Shown here: positions 51,519 to 59,474 of the stretch, in pieces
How the letters are laid out: each line of letters starts with the position of its first letter
Position numbering within the stretch: position 1 is the first letter of the stretch
Source: Pseudomonadota bacterium
Lineage (GTDB): Bacteria; Bdellovibrionota; Bacteriovoracia; Bacteriovoracales; Bacteriovoracaceae
Direction: 5' to 3'
Assembly: GCA_027488375.1 (NCBI GenBank)
Contig: JAIYBW010000004.1
Coordinates: 310,001 to 374,000, forward strand
Length of the DNA stretch: 64,000 nucleotides
Notes under the pieces: model-generated
The model's database searches: none
Told to the model about the DNA's origin: nothing
The model's input: the letters and a program-made list of their open reading frames with translations, nothing else
Translations under genes and position numbers: made by a program

Positions 51519-51931
51519 GATTAGTCGTTCAGCCAACTCTCGAAGCCGTTATTGAAGCTAATAAAATTGTCTGTGAAGCCGGTGGTAATCCTCATCAGTG
51601 CCTAAGCACGGATAAAATTGAAAGTGCTATCGCTTCAGCCTTCTATCCTGGATCATATCCTTTTGCTCACGGTGGATTTGCAAAGGTAGCAGGTGCCCTC
51701 TGCTTTTATCTCGTGAAGGCCCATGCCTTTATAGATGGAAATAAAAGAACTGGTGCCTTAACTGCAATAACTTTTTTGAATATGCACGGACTTGACCTTG
51801 AGTATCCAATAGACATTGATCAAGATATCAACGGACTGGCCGAAGTCATTGATGGTTGTGCTGGTTCCACTGTTAATAAGGATGAACTTAAGGAATGGTT
51901 TGAGAGACATAAAGTTTATCTCGAAGACTAG
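51515..51931 (+). CDS. Doc/Fic-family toxin
   Basis: The 138-aa protein has the Doc-type Fic motif AHAFIDGNKRTGALTA (HxFxDGNKRTG), with the catalytic His intact, preceded by KIESAIASAFYPGSYPFAHGGF, which resembles the N-terminal part of Doc. Doc toxins phosphorylate EF-Tu, while other Fic proteins AMPylate; the Doc length and short motif fit the former. It is encoded directly after an RHH antitoxin at a 4-nt overlap. Confidence 0.88.
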   Translation: MRLVVQPTLEAVIEANKIVCEAGGNPHQCLSTDKIESAIASAFYPGSYPFAHGGFAKVAGALCFYLVKAHAFIDGNKRTGALTAITFLNMHGLDLEYPIDIDQDINGLAEVIDGCAGSTVNKDELKEWFERHKVYLED

Positions 51932-51985
51932 ACTGTAAACTTCCTACAGATTCAACTGCCCCCCAAGCCCATTTTCCAAATAGTT

Positions 51986-52029
51986 TTGTTTTCAAACTTT
52001 GAAACGATTGTTTCAAAGTTTGAAAACAA
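51986..52029. repeat. Perfect 20-bp inverted repeat with 4-nt loop
   Basis: TTGTTTTCAAACTTTGAAAC (51986-52005) and its exact complement (52010-52029) flank GATT. It lies between the Doc gene and the membrane-protein gene, 119 nt upstream of the latter. There is no U tract, so a classic terminator is doubtful; it may be a structured origin or binding site for the mobility module. Confidence 0.75.
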
Positions 52030-52148
52030 TCCTGCTATTTAAATTCATAAATCATGATCTAACCAATCACATTTACAGCGTCCATAATAAAATCCTATTT
52101 GGCATGATTATTGAAAACCCAAATTGAAAACAATTCAGCGGAGAACAT

Positions 52149-52568
52149 ATGAACGAAAAGATTGAAAGAATAGTTGGTGCCAGCTTTAGCTTTGGAGCTA
52201 TTTTTACATTATACCTTTACCTGAAAATTACAGGGCAAATCCCTGGCCCAGGTTGGGGGATTCTGAATCTAATTGACTCCTACATGGTTAAGGCTTTTCA
52301 CATCCTTAAAATAGGAGTTCCCGTTCTCATCCTTGTCACATTTGTTTATTTGTATATTAAAAAACTCAGAGAACGACAGGAAAACGAGAGGCAAGAAAAA
52401 GAAAGGCAATACGAAATTTATCATCATGAAGAACGAAAAAAAGAAGAAGGGATTCTTGCCCGCTTTCAAAGTATTGAAGCGAAGCTTCAAAAACTTAATG
52501 ATGAGTTCCACCAAATGAACAGAAGCTCCACTGATATCACTGAATCAGTCTTGCAAGATTTTCTATGA
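52149..52568 (+). CDS. Membrane coiled-coil protein in mobility module
   Basis: The 139-aa protein has two hydrophobic segments (ASFSFGAIFTLYLYLKIT and ILKIGVPVLILVTFVYLYI) followed by a long charged coiled coil (RERQENERQEKERQ...KKEEGILARFQSIEAKLQKLNDE). It overlaps the replication-relaxation-type gene by 4 nt. A membrane anchor or accessory for mobilisation is possible from context; no family is recognised. Confidence 0.7.
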   Translation: MNEKIERIVGASFSFGAIFTLYLYLKITGQIPGPGWGILNLIDSYMVKAFHILKIGVPVLILVTFVYLYIKKLRERQENERQEKERQYEIYHHEERKKEEGILARFQSIEAKLQKLNDEFHQMNRSSTDITESVLQDFL

Positions 52569-53446
52569 TGATTACTAAAAGGGATAACCAGCTTTTCCAA
52601 AAACTGTCGACTCATGGGATGCTCTCTACCAAACAAGTTACATCCTTTATTTTTAATTCTATAGCCCGGACCACAGCTTTAAGACGACTAAGAATTCTGG
52701 AAGCAAACCACTATCTAAAAAGGATTACAGGCCTAGATGGCCATGACGTTTTATGGGTATTAACAGATAAGGGAGCCAATGCTGCTGGTGTTTCAACCCC
52801 CAAGAAAAGTTGGAGTAAAAATATACTACAACATGACTACAAGCTTATAAGCCTGAGACTTGAACTTGAAAAATCTGGCATCGCACAAACGTGGATTCCA
52901 GAACATGAAATCCGGTCACTCATTTACAAAAAATATGGGCTATTAAAAGGCAAACAAAAACTTATCCCTGATGGTTTAATGGGTATAGAAGTCATGGGAA
53001 AATTTGGCTCAGTGGCCATTGAGCTAGAACTGACCCTTAAGAATAAAAACCGTATTAAAGATATAGTAACTCGTTATCAGGAAAAAAAAGATTTATCTGC
53101 CGTTTGGTATATTGCCTCCAGTCAGACTATTCTCAATAGCTTCTTCCGCGAGTGGAGAAATCACCAAGGGTTTAATAAGACTATAAAGTTATATGGTTCA
53201 CTTTTTGAGGAAGTAATAAAAAATCCTGTTGAAGCAACAGTCTTTAGCGAAGGAAATGCTTGCAAGATAAAAGACATTTGGAGGATTAAACCTGCTCATA
53301 CTCCTGCTCATGGGGTGAGCAGGCAACAGGTTACAAACACTGATACAGAAAACCGATTAACTCATGAAAATCAGACGAATAAAATGGATTATTTATTTCA
53401 ACATAAGGCCGTCGTTATCACTGACCTCACCCTCCCCACGTTGTAG
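52565..53446 (+). CDS. Replication-relaxation-like DNA-binding protein
   Basis: The 293-aa protein has a winged-helix start (KRDNQLFQKLSTHGMLSTKQVTSFIF, TTALRRLRILEANHYLKRI), WVLTDKGANAAG, an HDYKLISLRLELEKSGI region and a nuclease-like core (KLIPDGLMGIEVMGKFGSVAIELELTLKNKNRIKDIVTRY). That pattern fits the replication-relaxation family found on plasmids and mobile elements. The PDG...ELE..K spacing resembles a PD-(D/E)xK-type site, which is my inference. The last codons pass through the left arm of a perfect 23-bp inverted repeat, and the stop lies in its loop. Confidence 0.75.
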   Translation: MMITKRDNQLFQKLSTHGMLSTKQVTSFIFNSIARTTALRRLRILEANHYLKRITGLDGHDVLWVLTDKGANAAGVSTPKKSWSKNILQHDYKLISLRLELEKSGIAQTWIPEHEIRSLIYKKYGLLKGKQKLIPDGLMGIEVMGKFGSVAIELELTLKNKNRIKDIVTRYQEKKDLSAVWYIASSQTILNSFFREWRNHQGFNKTIKLYGSLFEEVIKNPVEATVFSEGNACKIKDIWRIKPAHTPAHGVSRQQVTNTDTENRLTHENQTNKMDYLFQHKAVVITDLTLPTL

Positions 53447-53474
53447 CTAGAGTGAGGTCAGTGATAACGACGGC
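53408..53474. repeat. Perfect 23-bp inverted repeat at end of replication-relaxation gene
   Basis: Arms 53408-53430 and 53452-53474 are exact complements (GCCGTCGTTATC...) around a 21-nt loop that contains the gene's TAG stop. Perfect length this great inside a coding end is unexpected. Without a U tract it is not a classic terminator. A transfer or replication origin (oriT/ssDNA origin) or operator is possible. Confidence 0.8.
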
Positions 53475-53515
53475 AGGGTCAAATATATAATAGAAAGGTA
53501 TGAGGGAGAGAAGGT

Positions 53516-53794
53516 GTGGAAAAAGAATTAATAGGTGCAATGGTACCGATGATGATGTTTAAGAAGGAGATTTATGAATTTGTTGATGGGTTGATAAGAG
53601 AGAAGTTCAATGAAAACAAAGATCGTTTATTCACGGTTCAAGAAGCATCAATCAAATTAAACATAAAGGTTTCAAGATTAAGACAGGCAGTTTTCAGACG
53701 TGAAATCTCATATGTCAAATTAGGGGCATTAGTGCGTTTTCGTGAAGAAGACTTGAGTCAATTCATTGAGAAGAACCTTAGAAAGGTTAATTAG
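53516..53794 (+). CDS. Excisionase-like HTH protein
   Basis: The 92-aa protein starts at GTG 53516 with GAGAAGG close upstream. The C-terminal 55 residues (DRLFTVQEASIKLNIKVSRLRQAVFRREISYVKLGALVRFREEDLSQFI) have the MerR-like/HTH_17 pattern of excisionases and recombination directionality factors: helix-turn-helix, then a strand with VRF. It sits directly upstream of the integrase gene. A helical N-terminus (about 35 residues) is additional. Confidence 0.75.
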   Translation: MEKELIGAMVPMMMFKKEIYEFVDGLIREKFNENKDRLFTVQEASIKLNIKVSRLRQAVFRREISYVKLGALVRFREEDLSQFIEKNLRKVN

Positions 53795-53827
53795 AATAAG
53801 GGTTTTGTGAACGATAGCAACAATGTT

Positions 53828-53855
53828 ATATTATTTCTCGGTTTTGAAATAATAT
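53828..53855 (+). promoter_or_regulatory. Inverted repeat between excisionase and integrase genes
   Basis: ATATTATTTC and GAAATAATAT form a perfect 10-bp inverted repeat with an 8-nt loop, 76 nt before the integrase start. It may be an attenuator or operator for integrase expression. No U tract follows. Confidence 0.5.
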
Positions 53856-53930
53856 TCAATACCAGCTCTTTGACAATTAAAGATGGGAACGGACGATACT
53901 CGCGAAGACTCTTTTATCAAAAGGAGTTTT

Positions 53931-55049
53931 ATGCAAGTAATTAAAAATAAGAAGGGAACTTTCTATCGTGAGAAAGTTTATGTCGATGGAAAGGCGATCC
54001 ACTCTCCTCGCTTTCACAGAAAGAGTGATGCTCTAAACTGGAAAGCTAGAATGAGAAATGATAAAGCCGTTTTTCAATCTACCGGTATTCTTCCCAAATC
54101 CTTTTTAAAGGAAGAAGATACTACGCTTTCAGAATATGCAACCATCTGGCTAGAAACTCGGGTGAAGCCTCAACTCTCCCCTAGAACCTATGACCATTAC
54201 TTGCATTCTCTTAAACGCCATATTCTTCCAAGGTTTGGTAAACTTTATCTGAACGAATTAAAACTTCATCATTCAGATCATTTCATCAAAGAGCTTTCTG
54301 AGGCAGGACATAACGCACGCGGGATTAATTTAATTATAGGGATTTTTAAGAGAGTTTTGATTGAGGCGGTTAAAGAGAATCGAATTGAGAAAAACCCTTT
54401 TCAGTACCTCAAAGAATTAAAAGAACCTCCAAGGCCCGATGTCTATCTGACCGGCACAGAGATTAATCAAGTCCTCGAAGCGAGTAAGGGACACTACTTC
54501 CACTCACTTTTCTTGGTAAGTTTAAATACCGGTCTACGTCGAGGAGAACTGGCAGGACTTTGCTGGGATAAGGTCAATTTTCAAACCAGTTTAATGGAGA
54601 TCTGCCGCATACGAGATCGTAATGGCCTTGGTGACCGAACTAAGACGGTTAAAAGCCGCAGATTTATTCCGATGAATGCCGTGGTGAGGAGTCATCTTTT
54701 GGAGCTTAAAAAGAGCTCTCAAAGTGATTACGTCTTTGTGGATGAAGAGAACCAACCATTCGATGTGGATCACCTCTACCGAGAATTAAGACACTTTTTA
54801 AAGAAGGCAGAGATTTCAATTCTCATACGCTTTCATGATCTGAGGCATACCTTTGCTTCACACTTCATGATGAACGGAGGGAACATCTACGATCTGCAAA
54901 AAATCTTGGGACACACTAGTTTAGAAATGACTCAGAGATACGCTCATCTCGCTCCAGAACACTTAGTCCAAGCTTCAAACGTTGTGAGTTTTGGCGCTAA
55001 AACAAGTAGTAGCGCCAATACAGCGCCAAGCTTAGTTTCTTCTCTGTAA
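53931..55049 (+). CDS. Tyrosine integrase
   Basis: The 372-aa integrase starts at ATG 53931 (AAAAGGAG upstream); an in-frame ATG 48 nt earlier lacks a site. It has an N-terminal arm-binding part, a SAM-like core-binding domain (LSEYATIWLETRVKPQLSPRTYDHYLHSL) and the catalytic domain with TGLRRGEL (Arg), KTVKSRR (Lys), FHDLRHTFASHF (His-x-x-Arg), LGHTS (His) and MTQRYAHL (nucleophile Tyr). All catalytic residues are present. It lies 29 bp from the attachment repeat in tRNA-Leu. Its final codons overlap an AGCGCCAA pair seen also at the left end. Confidence 0.92.
   Translation: MQVIKNKKGTFYREKVYVDGKAIHSPRFHRKSDALNWKARMRNDKAVFQSTGILPKSFLKEEDTTLSEYATIWLETRVKPQLSPRTYDHYLHSLKRHILPRFGKLYLNELKLHHSDHFIKELSEAGHNARGINLIIGIFKRVLIEAVKENRIEKNPFQYLKELKEPPRPDVYLTGTEINQVLEASKGHYFHSLFLVSLNTGLRRGELAGLCWDKVNFQTSLMEICRIRDRNGLGDRTKTVKSRRFIPMNAVVRSHLLELKKSSQSDYVFVDEENQPFDVDHLYRELRHFLKKAEISILIRFHDLRHTFASHFMMNGGNIYDLQKILGHTSLEMTQRYAHLAPEHLVQASNVVSFGAKTSSSANTAPSLVSSL
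55010..55030 (+). repeat. Right copy of a paired AGCGCCAA site
   Basis: The tandem AGCGCCAA pair seen near the left end recurs here with one mismatch, inside the integrase 3' end. An inverted unit (TGGCGCT) lies at 54992-54998. The paired arrangement at both ends fits arm-type binding sites. Confidence 0.65.
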
Positions 55050-55076
55050 GTACTTAATTTTAATTGGGATTTTTTT

Positions 55077-55095
55077 AATGGTGCCCAGGACTGGA
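55077..55095. repeat. Right attachment repeat (attR core)
   Basis: The exact 19-bp partner of 46263-46281. It covers the 3' 17 nt of tRNA-Leu including CCA plus 2 nt downstream. Confidence 0.87.
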
Positions 55096-55162
55096 CTTGA
55101 ACCAGCATGCCTCGCAGCGCTACCACCTCAAGGTAGTGTGTCTGCCATTCCACCACCTGGGC
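55079..55162 (-). tRNA. tRNA-Leu (anticodon GAG)
   Basis: The 84-nt minus-strand sequence folds as a class II tRNA: acceptor GCCCAGG pairs with CCTGGGC, anticodon stem CTACC/GGTAG encloses loop TTGAGGT (anticodon GAG), the T arm has GTTCAAG, and CCA is encoded. It is intact; the integrated element sits directly after its 3' end. Confidence 0.93.
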
Positions 55163-55215
55163 ACAGGAAATATGGAAAAGGAGTGTATAAGTTAAGGGAA
55201 TGTCGCCATGTTTGT

Positions 55216-55533
55216 CTAGTTCATTTTAACGGGCAAAATATCATCAAGGTCACTTAGATAAAATTTTAGGCGACCGAGGCTTACATTTAACTGAGAAAGC
55301 TGCTGCTCAAGAGTATAAAGTGACTGGTCTGGAAATTGTGTCTCAGAGACTAAAAGGCGCTTTCTAGTCTCCTCAGGCCGATCATCCTCACTCTCCGCAA
55401 AGGCTTCAATCTCAGCCTCTCTTAAAAGCTCCTGGAGAGGATCAAGCATGGTCTCGCTAGAAAGTTCAGGTCGTGCAAAAAGCGAGAGGACATTCGAGTT
55501 TTCCAAATTTTCTGATTGACCTAAAACGTTCAT
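55216..55533 (-). CDS. Hypothetical acidic protein
   Basis: The 105-aa protein has AAAGG ahead of the ATG. It is acidic (LQELLREAEIEAFAESEDDRPEE) with a helical C-terminal half (LYTLEQQLSQLNVSLGRLKFYLSDLDD). No signal peptide, Cys or known motif. It stands alone between the tRNA and the downstream genes. Confidence 0.55.
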   Translation of the reverse strand: MNVLGQSENLENSNVLSLFARPELSSETMLDPLQELLREAEIEAFAESEDDRPEETRKRLLVSETQFPDQSLYTLEQQLSQLNVSLGRLKFYLSDLDDILPVKMN

Positions 55534-55731
55534 AGCAGCCTTTTAAATAAGTGAGTCAACTTCTCACCGTGCGTTATAGGGCTATTAAAATTCATTTTCG
55601 AATTTTCTGCTTAAATTTCAGGTCCAACATGTAAACCTTATAAACCTGTTAAAAAATGGTCAGTCAGTGGCTTCAGACTAGGTGATTTCTACCCGGTGGT
55701 TAAGGAGGCCAAGATTCAATAAAATAAAGCT

Positions 55732-55947
55732 ATGAGTAAGCCTCAATGTATGCAATGTAAGTACTTCTATGTGACCTGGGATCCAAAGATTCCAAATGGT
55801 TGCAAACGTTTTGGAATCCAGTGCCGGGATTTGCCTTCAAAGGTTGTGGCCCAAGCAGGAATGGGTGAATGCGCTGGATTTGAGGCCAAAAAAAAGACTG
55901 AACAAAAAAGCGACAAGTTGGACTTAAACCGAAAGGACCTCTGGTAA
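55732..55947 (+). CDS. Small Cys-rich, likely zinc-binding protein
   Basis: The 71-aa protein has CMQCKYFYVTW, GCKRFGIQC and MGECAGF, giving a Cys pattern that could bind a metal. The pattern resembles short CxxC...C zinc-ribbon-like proteins, but no family is certain. The C-terminus is Lys-rich. It converges with mnmA and overlaps its 3' end by 24 nt. Confidence 0.65.
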   Translation: MSKPQCMQCKYFYVTWDPKIPNGCKRFGIQCRDLPSKVVAQAGMGECAGFEAKKKTEQKSDKLDLNRKDLW

Positions 55948-57099
55948 GGCCTTACCGAGTTCATGATAACTTGGACTCACCTCTGTGATGATCCCGCCTC
56001 CTAAGCAAAGATCCCCTAGATAAAATACTATAGACTGACGAAGTGTGATCGCCCTTTGAGGTCGATCAAAGATCACACTGACCTTATCCCCTTCTATTTT
56101 AACTCTGCAATCCTGCTCCGGCTGGCGGTAGCGAACCTTGGCCTTACACGGAAATTCATGACCTGGAAGATTTGTAAGCCAATTAAGCTCTCTCGCCACT
56201 AGTCCATCTGCATAGAGGGCCGGATGGTCATCGCCTTGAGCGAGAATCACTTCATGGCGCTCTAGATTTTTTCCCACCACAAACCATGGCTCCCCAGGAC
56301 CACCAATCCCCATACCTTTACGCTGCCCCAGAGTATAGAAACAAACACCATCATGCTGACCTAGGATTTTGCCTTGAAGATCTACAAAGTTTCCTTTCTG
56401 AGATTCAATATAATGCGAGAGAAAACTCTTAAAATTTCTCTCTCCAATAAAACAAATGCCCGTCGAATCTTTTTTGGTTTTAGTGGCAAGGTCAAATAAA
56501 TTGGCCAGCTCCCTCACCTTCGGTTTTGGTAAATGCCCAATCGGGAATAAGACATGCTGGAAAACATTCTTATCAACGGCATAGAGAAAATAAGTTTGAT
56601 CTTTATTCTGATCAATGGCCTTGGCGAGTTTTGAATCTTGAAGTTGACAGTAATGTCCCGTGGCCAAGAAATCGGCCCCCAAGAGTCTTGCCCGCTGATA
56701 AAAAACTTTAAATTTTATTTCACGGTTACAGAGGATATCCGGATTAGGGGTATGCCCTTGACGATAATCTTCTAAAAATTCAGCAAAGACTCCATCCCAA
56801 TACTCTTTAACAAAATTAACTGAGTAATAAGGAATATCTAATCTTTCACAAACTTTAATCACATCTTGATAATCAAGATCTGCGGTACAGCGACCATCAG
56901 GCAGAGTCTCATCCCAATTTTTCATGAATAGACCCACCACCTTATAGCCCTGAAGCTTAACCAAAAGGGCCGTGACAGAAGAATCCACTCCACCCGACAT
57001 CCCCACCACCACTGTTTTAGTGGCGTTTTCGAGGTACTGCTCATGGGAAAGCTCAATACCAAAAGATTTAAGGAGGTCTGGATTATAATCAAAATTCAT
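55924..57099 (-). CDS. mnmA: tRNA-specific 2-thiouridylase MnmA
   Basis: The 391-aa enzyme thiolates U34 of tRNA Lys/Glu/Gln. It has the PP-loop VVGMSGGVDSS (about 31-41), then LFMKNWD, the catalytic ILCNREIKF Cys, the second Cys in STGICFIGERNF, and the C-terminal FYTLGQRKGMGIGG and ARELNW...CKAKVRYRQP domains. Length and motif set are complete. An N-terminal extension of about 28 residues precedes the PP-loop, and I see no clear ribosome-binding site. A diverged paralogue lies two genes upstream on the same strand. Confidence 0.95.
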   Translation of the reverse strand: MNFDYNPDLLKSFGIELSHEQYLENATKTVVVGMSGGVDSSVTALLVKLQGYKVVGLFMKNWDETLPDGRCTADLDYQDVIKVCERLDIPYYSVNFVKEYWDGVFAEFLEDYRQGHTPNPDILCNREIKFKVFYQRARLLGADFLATGHYCQLQDSKLAKAIDQNKDQTYFLYAVDKNVFQHVLFPIGHLPKPKVRELANLFDLATKTKKDSTGICFIGERNFKSFLSHYIESQKGNFVDLQGKILGQHDGVCFYTLGQRKGMGIGGPGEPWFVVGKNLERHEVILAQGDDHPALYADGLVARELNWLTNLPGHEFPCKAKVRYRQPEQDCRVKIEGDKVSVIFDRPQRAITLRQSIVFYLGDLCLGGGIITEVSPSYHELGKALPEVLSV

Positions 57100-57118
57100 G
57101 GGGCGTTTATAGCGCTTT

Positions 57119-58219
57119 TTACTTGGTCAAATCAAGTAAAATACCGCCTACTCCTCCGGCCAGGAACTCATAAGAAGCATATAAAGTTTGATGGTTAAGA
57201 GTCTCAGGGGTATCTTGAGGAGTTTGGAAAAATTTGGGATTAAAATCGTCCTCCCAATTCTGAGAATAGGTCCCACCGATGATTCCATTTTCCCAAAATC
57301 TAAAATTATCCGAATTTTCGAAACCAATTGGTTTCACTTCAAATTTAACCAGGCCCGTGATGCGGGCACCATGAGTGTTAACAGCTTGGATAAATTTTTC
57401 ATCTTGAGGACGACAATAGACACTCATGTTTCCTGTTTTTTTTGTTTTATCAAAAAAACGACTATCTTGCCCGAGCATTTCTAGATTTATAAACCCTAAA
57501 AAATTCTTGCCTGTTTTTTTCAACTCTTGAGCGTATCGGTGAGAGCCCAAAAATCCAATGCCTTGCCAATCAAGAAAAGTAACTTGCACAGTATAATTAA
57601 GATCAATTTGAGACAGCAGTTTAATCAGTCCTAAAGCAACGGCCACACCAGAACCATTATAATTGGCCCCTGGCATGGAGTCCCTCTCAGAAATAAGAAG
57701 GGACTTTGTATCAAGTGAGATCGTGTCGTAATGAGCACTCACCACCAGGACCTTCGATGAATCAAGACCTGATTTTTCCCAGGTGATATTTGATCCCTGA
57801 TTCACTTTTAGTTTTTCGGCTGTCTGTTTCATATGATTCGTAAAACGTAACCATTTTTGATAATTAGGATCAGACGGTGGAAATTGTCCCAGAACTTTTT
57901 GATCAAAATCTGCCTGATAAAACCTCTGAGCTTCATTAATGTCGGGTGAAAAAGTATCAACAATGACTTTACCAGATTTTTTTGAATCGAATTGAGCTAT
58001 TGTCTTTAAAATAAAGTCCCTGGCCTTATCATGCCCCTCTCTGCCGACCATTCTTGAAGGTGCACTTTCATTGACAAAGTCACTCACAAGCGAAACTAAT
58101 TCTTTTTGACTCATTTTTTGAACATCATATTTTAATTGCCCAGAAGAAGAAGGTGCCTTCCCCCAAACAGTTAAGGTCTGACTAATAATCCCGAGAATAA
58201 TCCACTTTAGCACGTTCAT
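57119..58219 (-). CDS. M28-like pseudo-peptidase, exported
   Basis: The 366-aa protein has a signal peptide (MNVLKWIILGIISQTLTVWG) and an M28 aminopeptidase fold: VVSAHYDTISL (first metal His and Asp kept), then GANYNGSGVAVAL where the bridging Asp of the usual D-N-x-S-G motif is Tyr/Asn, LDWQGIGFLGS where the catalytic EE pair is QG, NLEMLGQ, and SDNFRFWENGI where the usual metal His is Asn. Several metal and catalytic residues are lost, so peptidase activity is doubtful; a binding role is possible. It follows the MnmA paralogue on the same strand, overlapping by 38 nt. Confidence 0.75.
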   Translation of the reverse strand: MNVLKWIILGIISQTLTVWGKAPSSSGQLKYDVQKMSQKELVSLVSDFVNESAPSRMVGREGHDKARDFILKTIAQFDSKKSGKVIVDTFSPDINEAQRFYQADFDQKVLGQFPPSDPNYQKWLRFTNHMKQTAEKLKVNQGSNITWEKSGLDSSKVLVVSAHYDTISLDTKSLLISERDSMPGANYNGSGVAVALGLIKLLSQIDLNYTVQVTFLDWQGIGFLGSHRYAQELKKTGKNFLGFINLEMLGQDSRFFDKTKKTGNMSVYCRPQDEKFIQAVNTHGARITGLVKFEVKPIGFENSDNFRFWENGIIGGTYSQNWEDDFNPKFFQTPQDTPETLNHQTLYASYEFLAGGVGGILLDLTK

Positions 58220-59387
58220 TTCCTTCTTCTAATTGGGGTTCTTCTTGTACATATCTGACTTGCCCAGTGAGAAAAACTTTCGCGTTTTTCCCTTTTTTCC
58301 TAAAGAGAGTCACTATCTCCCCTTCTAAAATATATTCCGGCCTCTCTAATTCAACCAATGCACTCGAATTATTTTTTGGGTAGATGAAACAAGATACAAA
58401 ATCGCCAGAATCTAATTTAATAAAACCTGATAGGGGTTCATGCCAAGGTGTCTCATCCGAAAGCCTACAGTGATTGAGAAATATTTTTTTTCTTTGGAAG
58501 AAATCACTTTTTAAAACTTCAATCTTCTTTTCTTTAAAGTGATATTTAGTCAGTTTAAACACTTCGTTTTGTCTTTGACCCTGGACCGGCAAGTCTTGAG
58601 CATAGGTAAATTGGTAGACACCCTGGTGATCACCCGCAGGAGCTTTATCTACACCTGCGACGACTTCACCGGAATCTTTATATCGCTTGGGCACATTTAA
58701 TTCGAGGTAATTTAATGAATCTTTGTCACTATCAATGCAACTTAAAAAGTTAACTTTTTTCAATTGGTGGGAAATACCAAAATTTTCCGCTAACTTATCT
58801 ATTTCTTTTTGCTGAAGATCAGACAGAGGGAGAATCAATTTGTTCAAAATATCATGTGGAAGTCGTGAAAGAAGAGTCGACTGATCACTTGCTTCATCAT
58901 TAGAGCTATGAACATAAACAGAGCCATGGGCTTCATGCTTAAATATTTTTGCCATATGGCCTGTCGCAAGTCCTTGGGCCTCTAGCTCTACCATCTTTTG
59001 ATAGAGAAGTTTCATCCTCAATTCATGACAGTTCAAACAATGATTAGATTTTGTCCCTGTAAGCCTAGAACTCATCCACGAATCGATAACAACATCTTTA
59101 AATTCATCACTCCCCTTAACAACAAAATGTGGGATACCTAGTTGATGACAAAAATCTTTAATCTTATCAATCTGAATCGTTGATAAATGACATGAAAGTG
59201 AATTTTCAACTTGTCCGGGATAATTATCCCAATTCATCGAAATGGTTACACCCATAAGATCGTACTTCTGAATTTTTAATAAGTACGCCACGACCATTGA
59301 ATTTAGACCACCTGAAAGGCCAATCACAATTCGAGATTTCCGACTCTCTCGCTCAGGCAAATAGGTTTCTTGAATTTTTTTAGACAT
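58182..59387 (-). CDS. MnmA paralogue with altered PP-loop
   Basis: The 401-aa product from ATG 59387 (AGGGG 6 nt upstream) is related to MnmA throughout: IVIGLSGGLNSM, NHCLNCHELRMKLL (equivalent of the first Cys), FLSCIDSDKDSLNYL (possible second Cys), and a C-terminal beta-domain (VFLTGQVRYVQEEP). The PP-loop SGGVDSS is changed to SGGLNSM, replacing the Asp and second Ser. Cys residues are kept. It may act on another tRNA or thiolate a different substrate, or be inactive; the sequence alone does not decide. Confidence 0.75.
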   Translation of the reverse strand: MSKKIQETYLPERESRKSRIVIGLSGGLNSMVVAYLLKIQKYDLMGVTISMNWDNYPGQVENSLSCHLSTIQIDKIKDFCHQLGIPHFVVKGSDEFKDVVIDSWMSSRLTGTKSNHCLNCHELRMKLLYQKMVELEAQGLATGHMAKIFKHEAHGSVYVHSSNDEASDQSTLLSRLPHDILNKLILPLSDLQQKEIDKLAENFGISHQLKKVNFLSCIDSDKDSLNYLELNVPKRYKDSGEVVAGVDKAPAGDHQGVYQFTYAQDLPVQGQRQNEVFKLTKYHFKEKKIEVLKSDFFQRKKIFLNHCRLSDETPWHEPLSGFIKLDSGDFVSCFIYPKNNSSALVELERPEYILEGEIVTLFRKKGKNAKVFLTGQVRYVQEEPQLEEGNERAKVDYSRDY

Positions 59388-59474
59388 GTCCATCCCCTTA
59401 TTATAAGGGAGATTTAAAAAATCAGGAGGGGAATTTCTTAAGGTCTAAGGTGTTTTCAACCGAAGAACTCACTG

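Larger units (their letters stand above)
46263..55095. mobile_element. Integrative element in tRNA-Leu(GAG), about 8.8 kb
   Basis: The region is bounded by the 19-bp direct repeat, with a tyrosine integrase next to the intact tRNA. It contains an excisionase-like gene, a replication-relaxation-type gene between two large perfect inverted repeats, HigBA-like and RHH/Doc toxin-antitoxin modules, a TPR protein, and several small exported proteins as cargo. No capsid, tail or conjugation ATPase genes are visible. It therefore looks like a small mobilisable or satellite-type element, not a prophage or self-transmissible ICE. Confidence 0.85.

Noticed and set aside
46263-55095. Prophage
   Set aside because: No capsid, terminase, portal, tail or lysis genes are visible; the set fits a small mobilisable element better.
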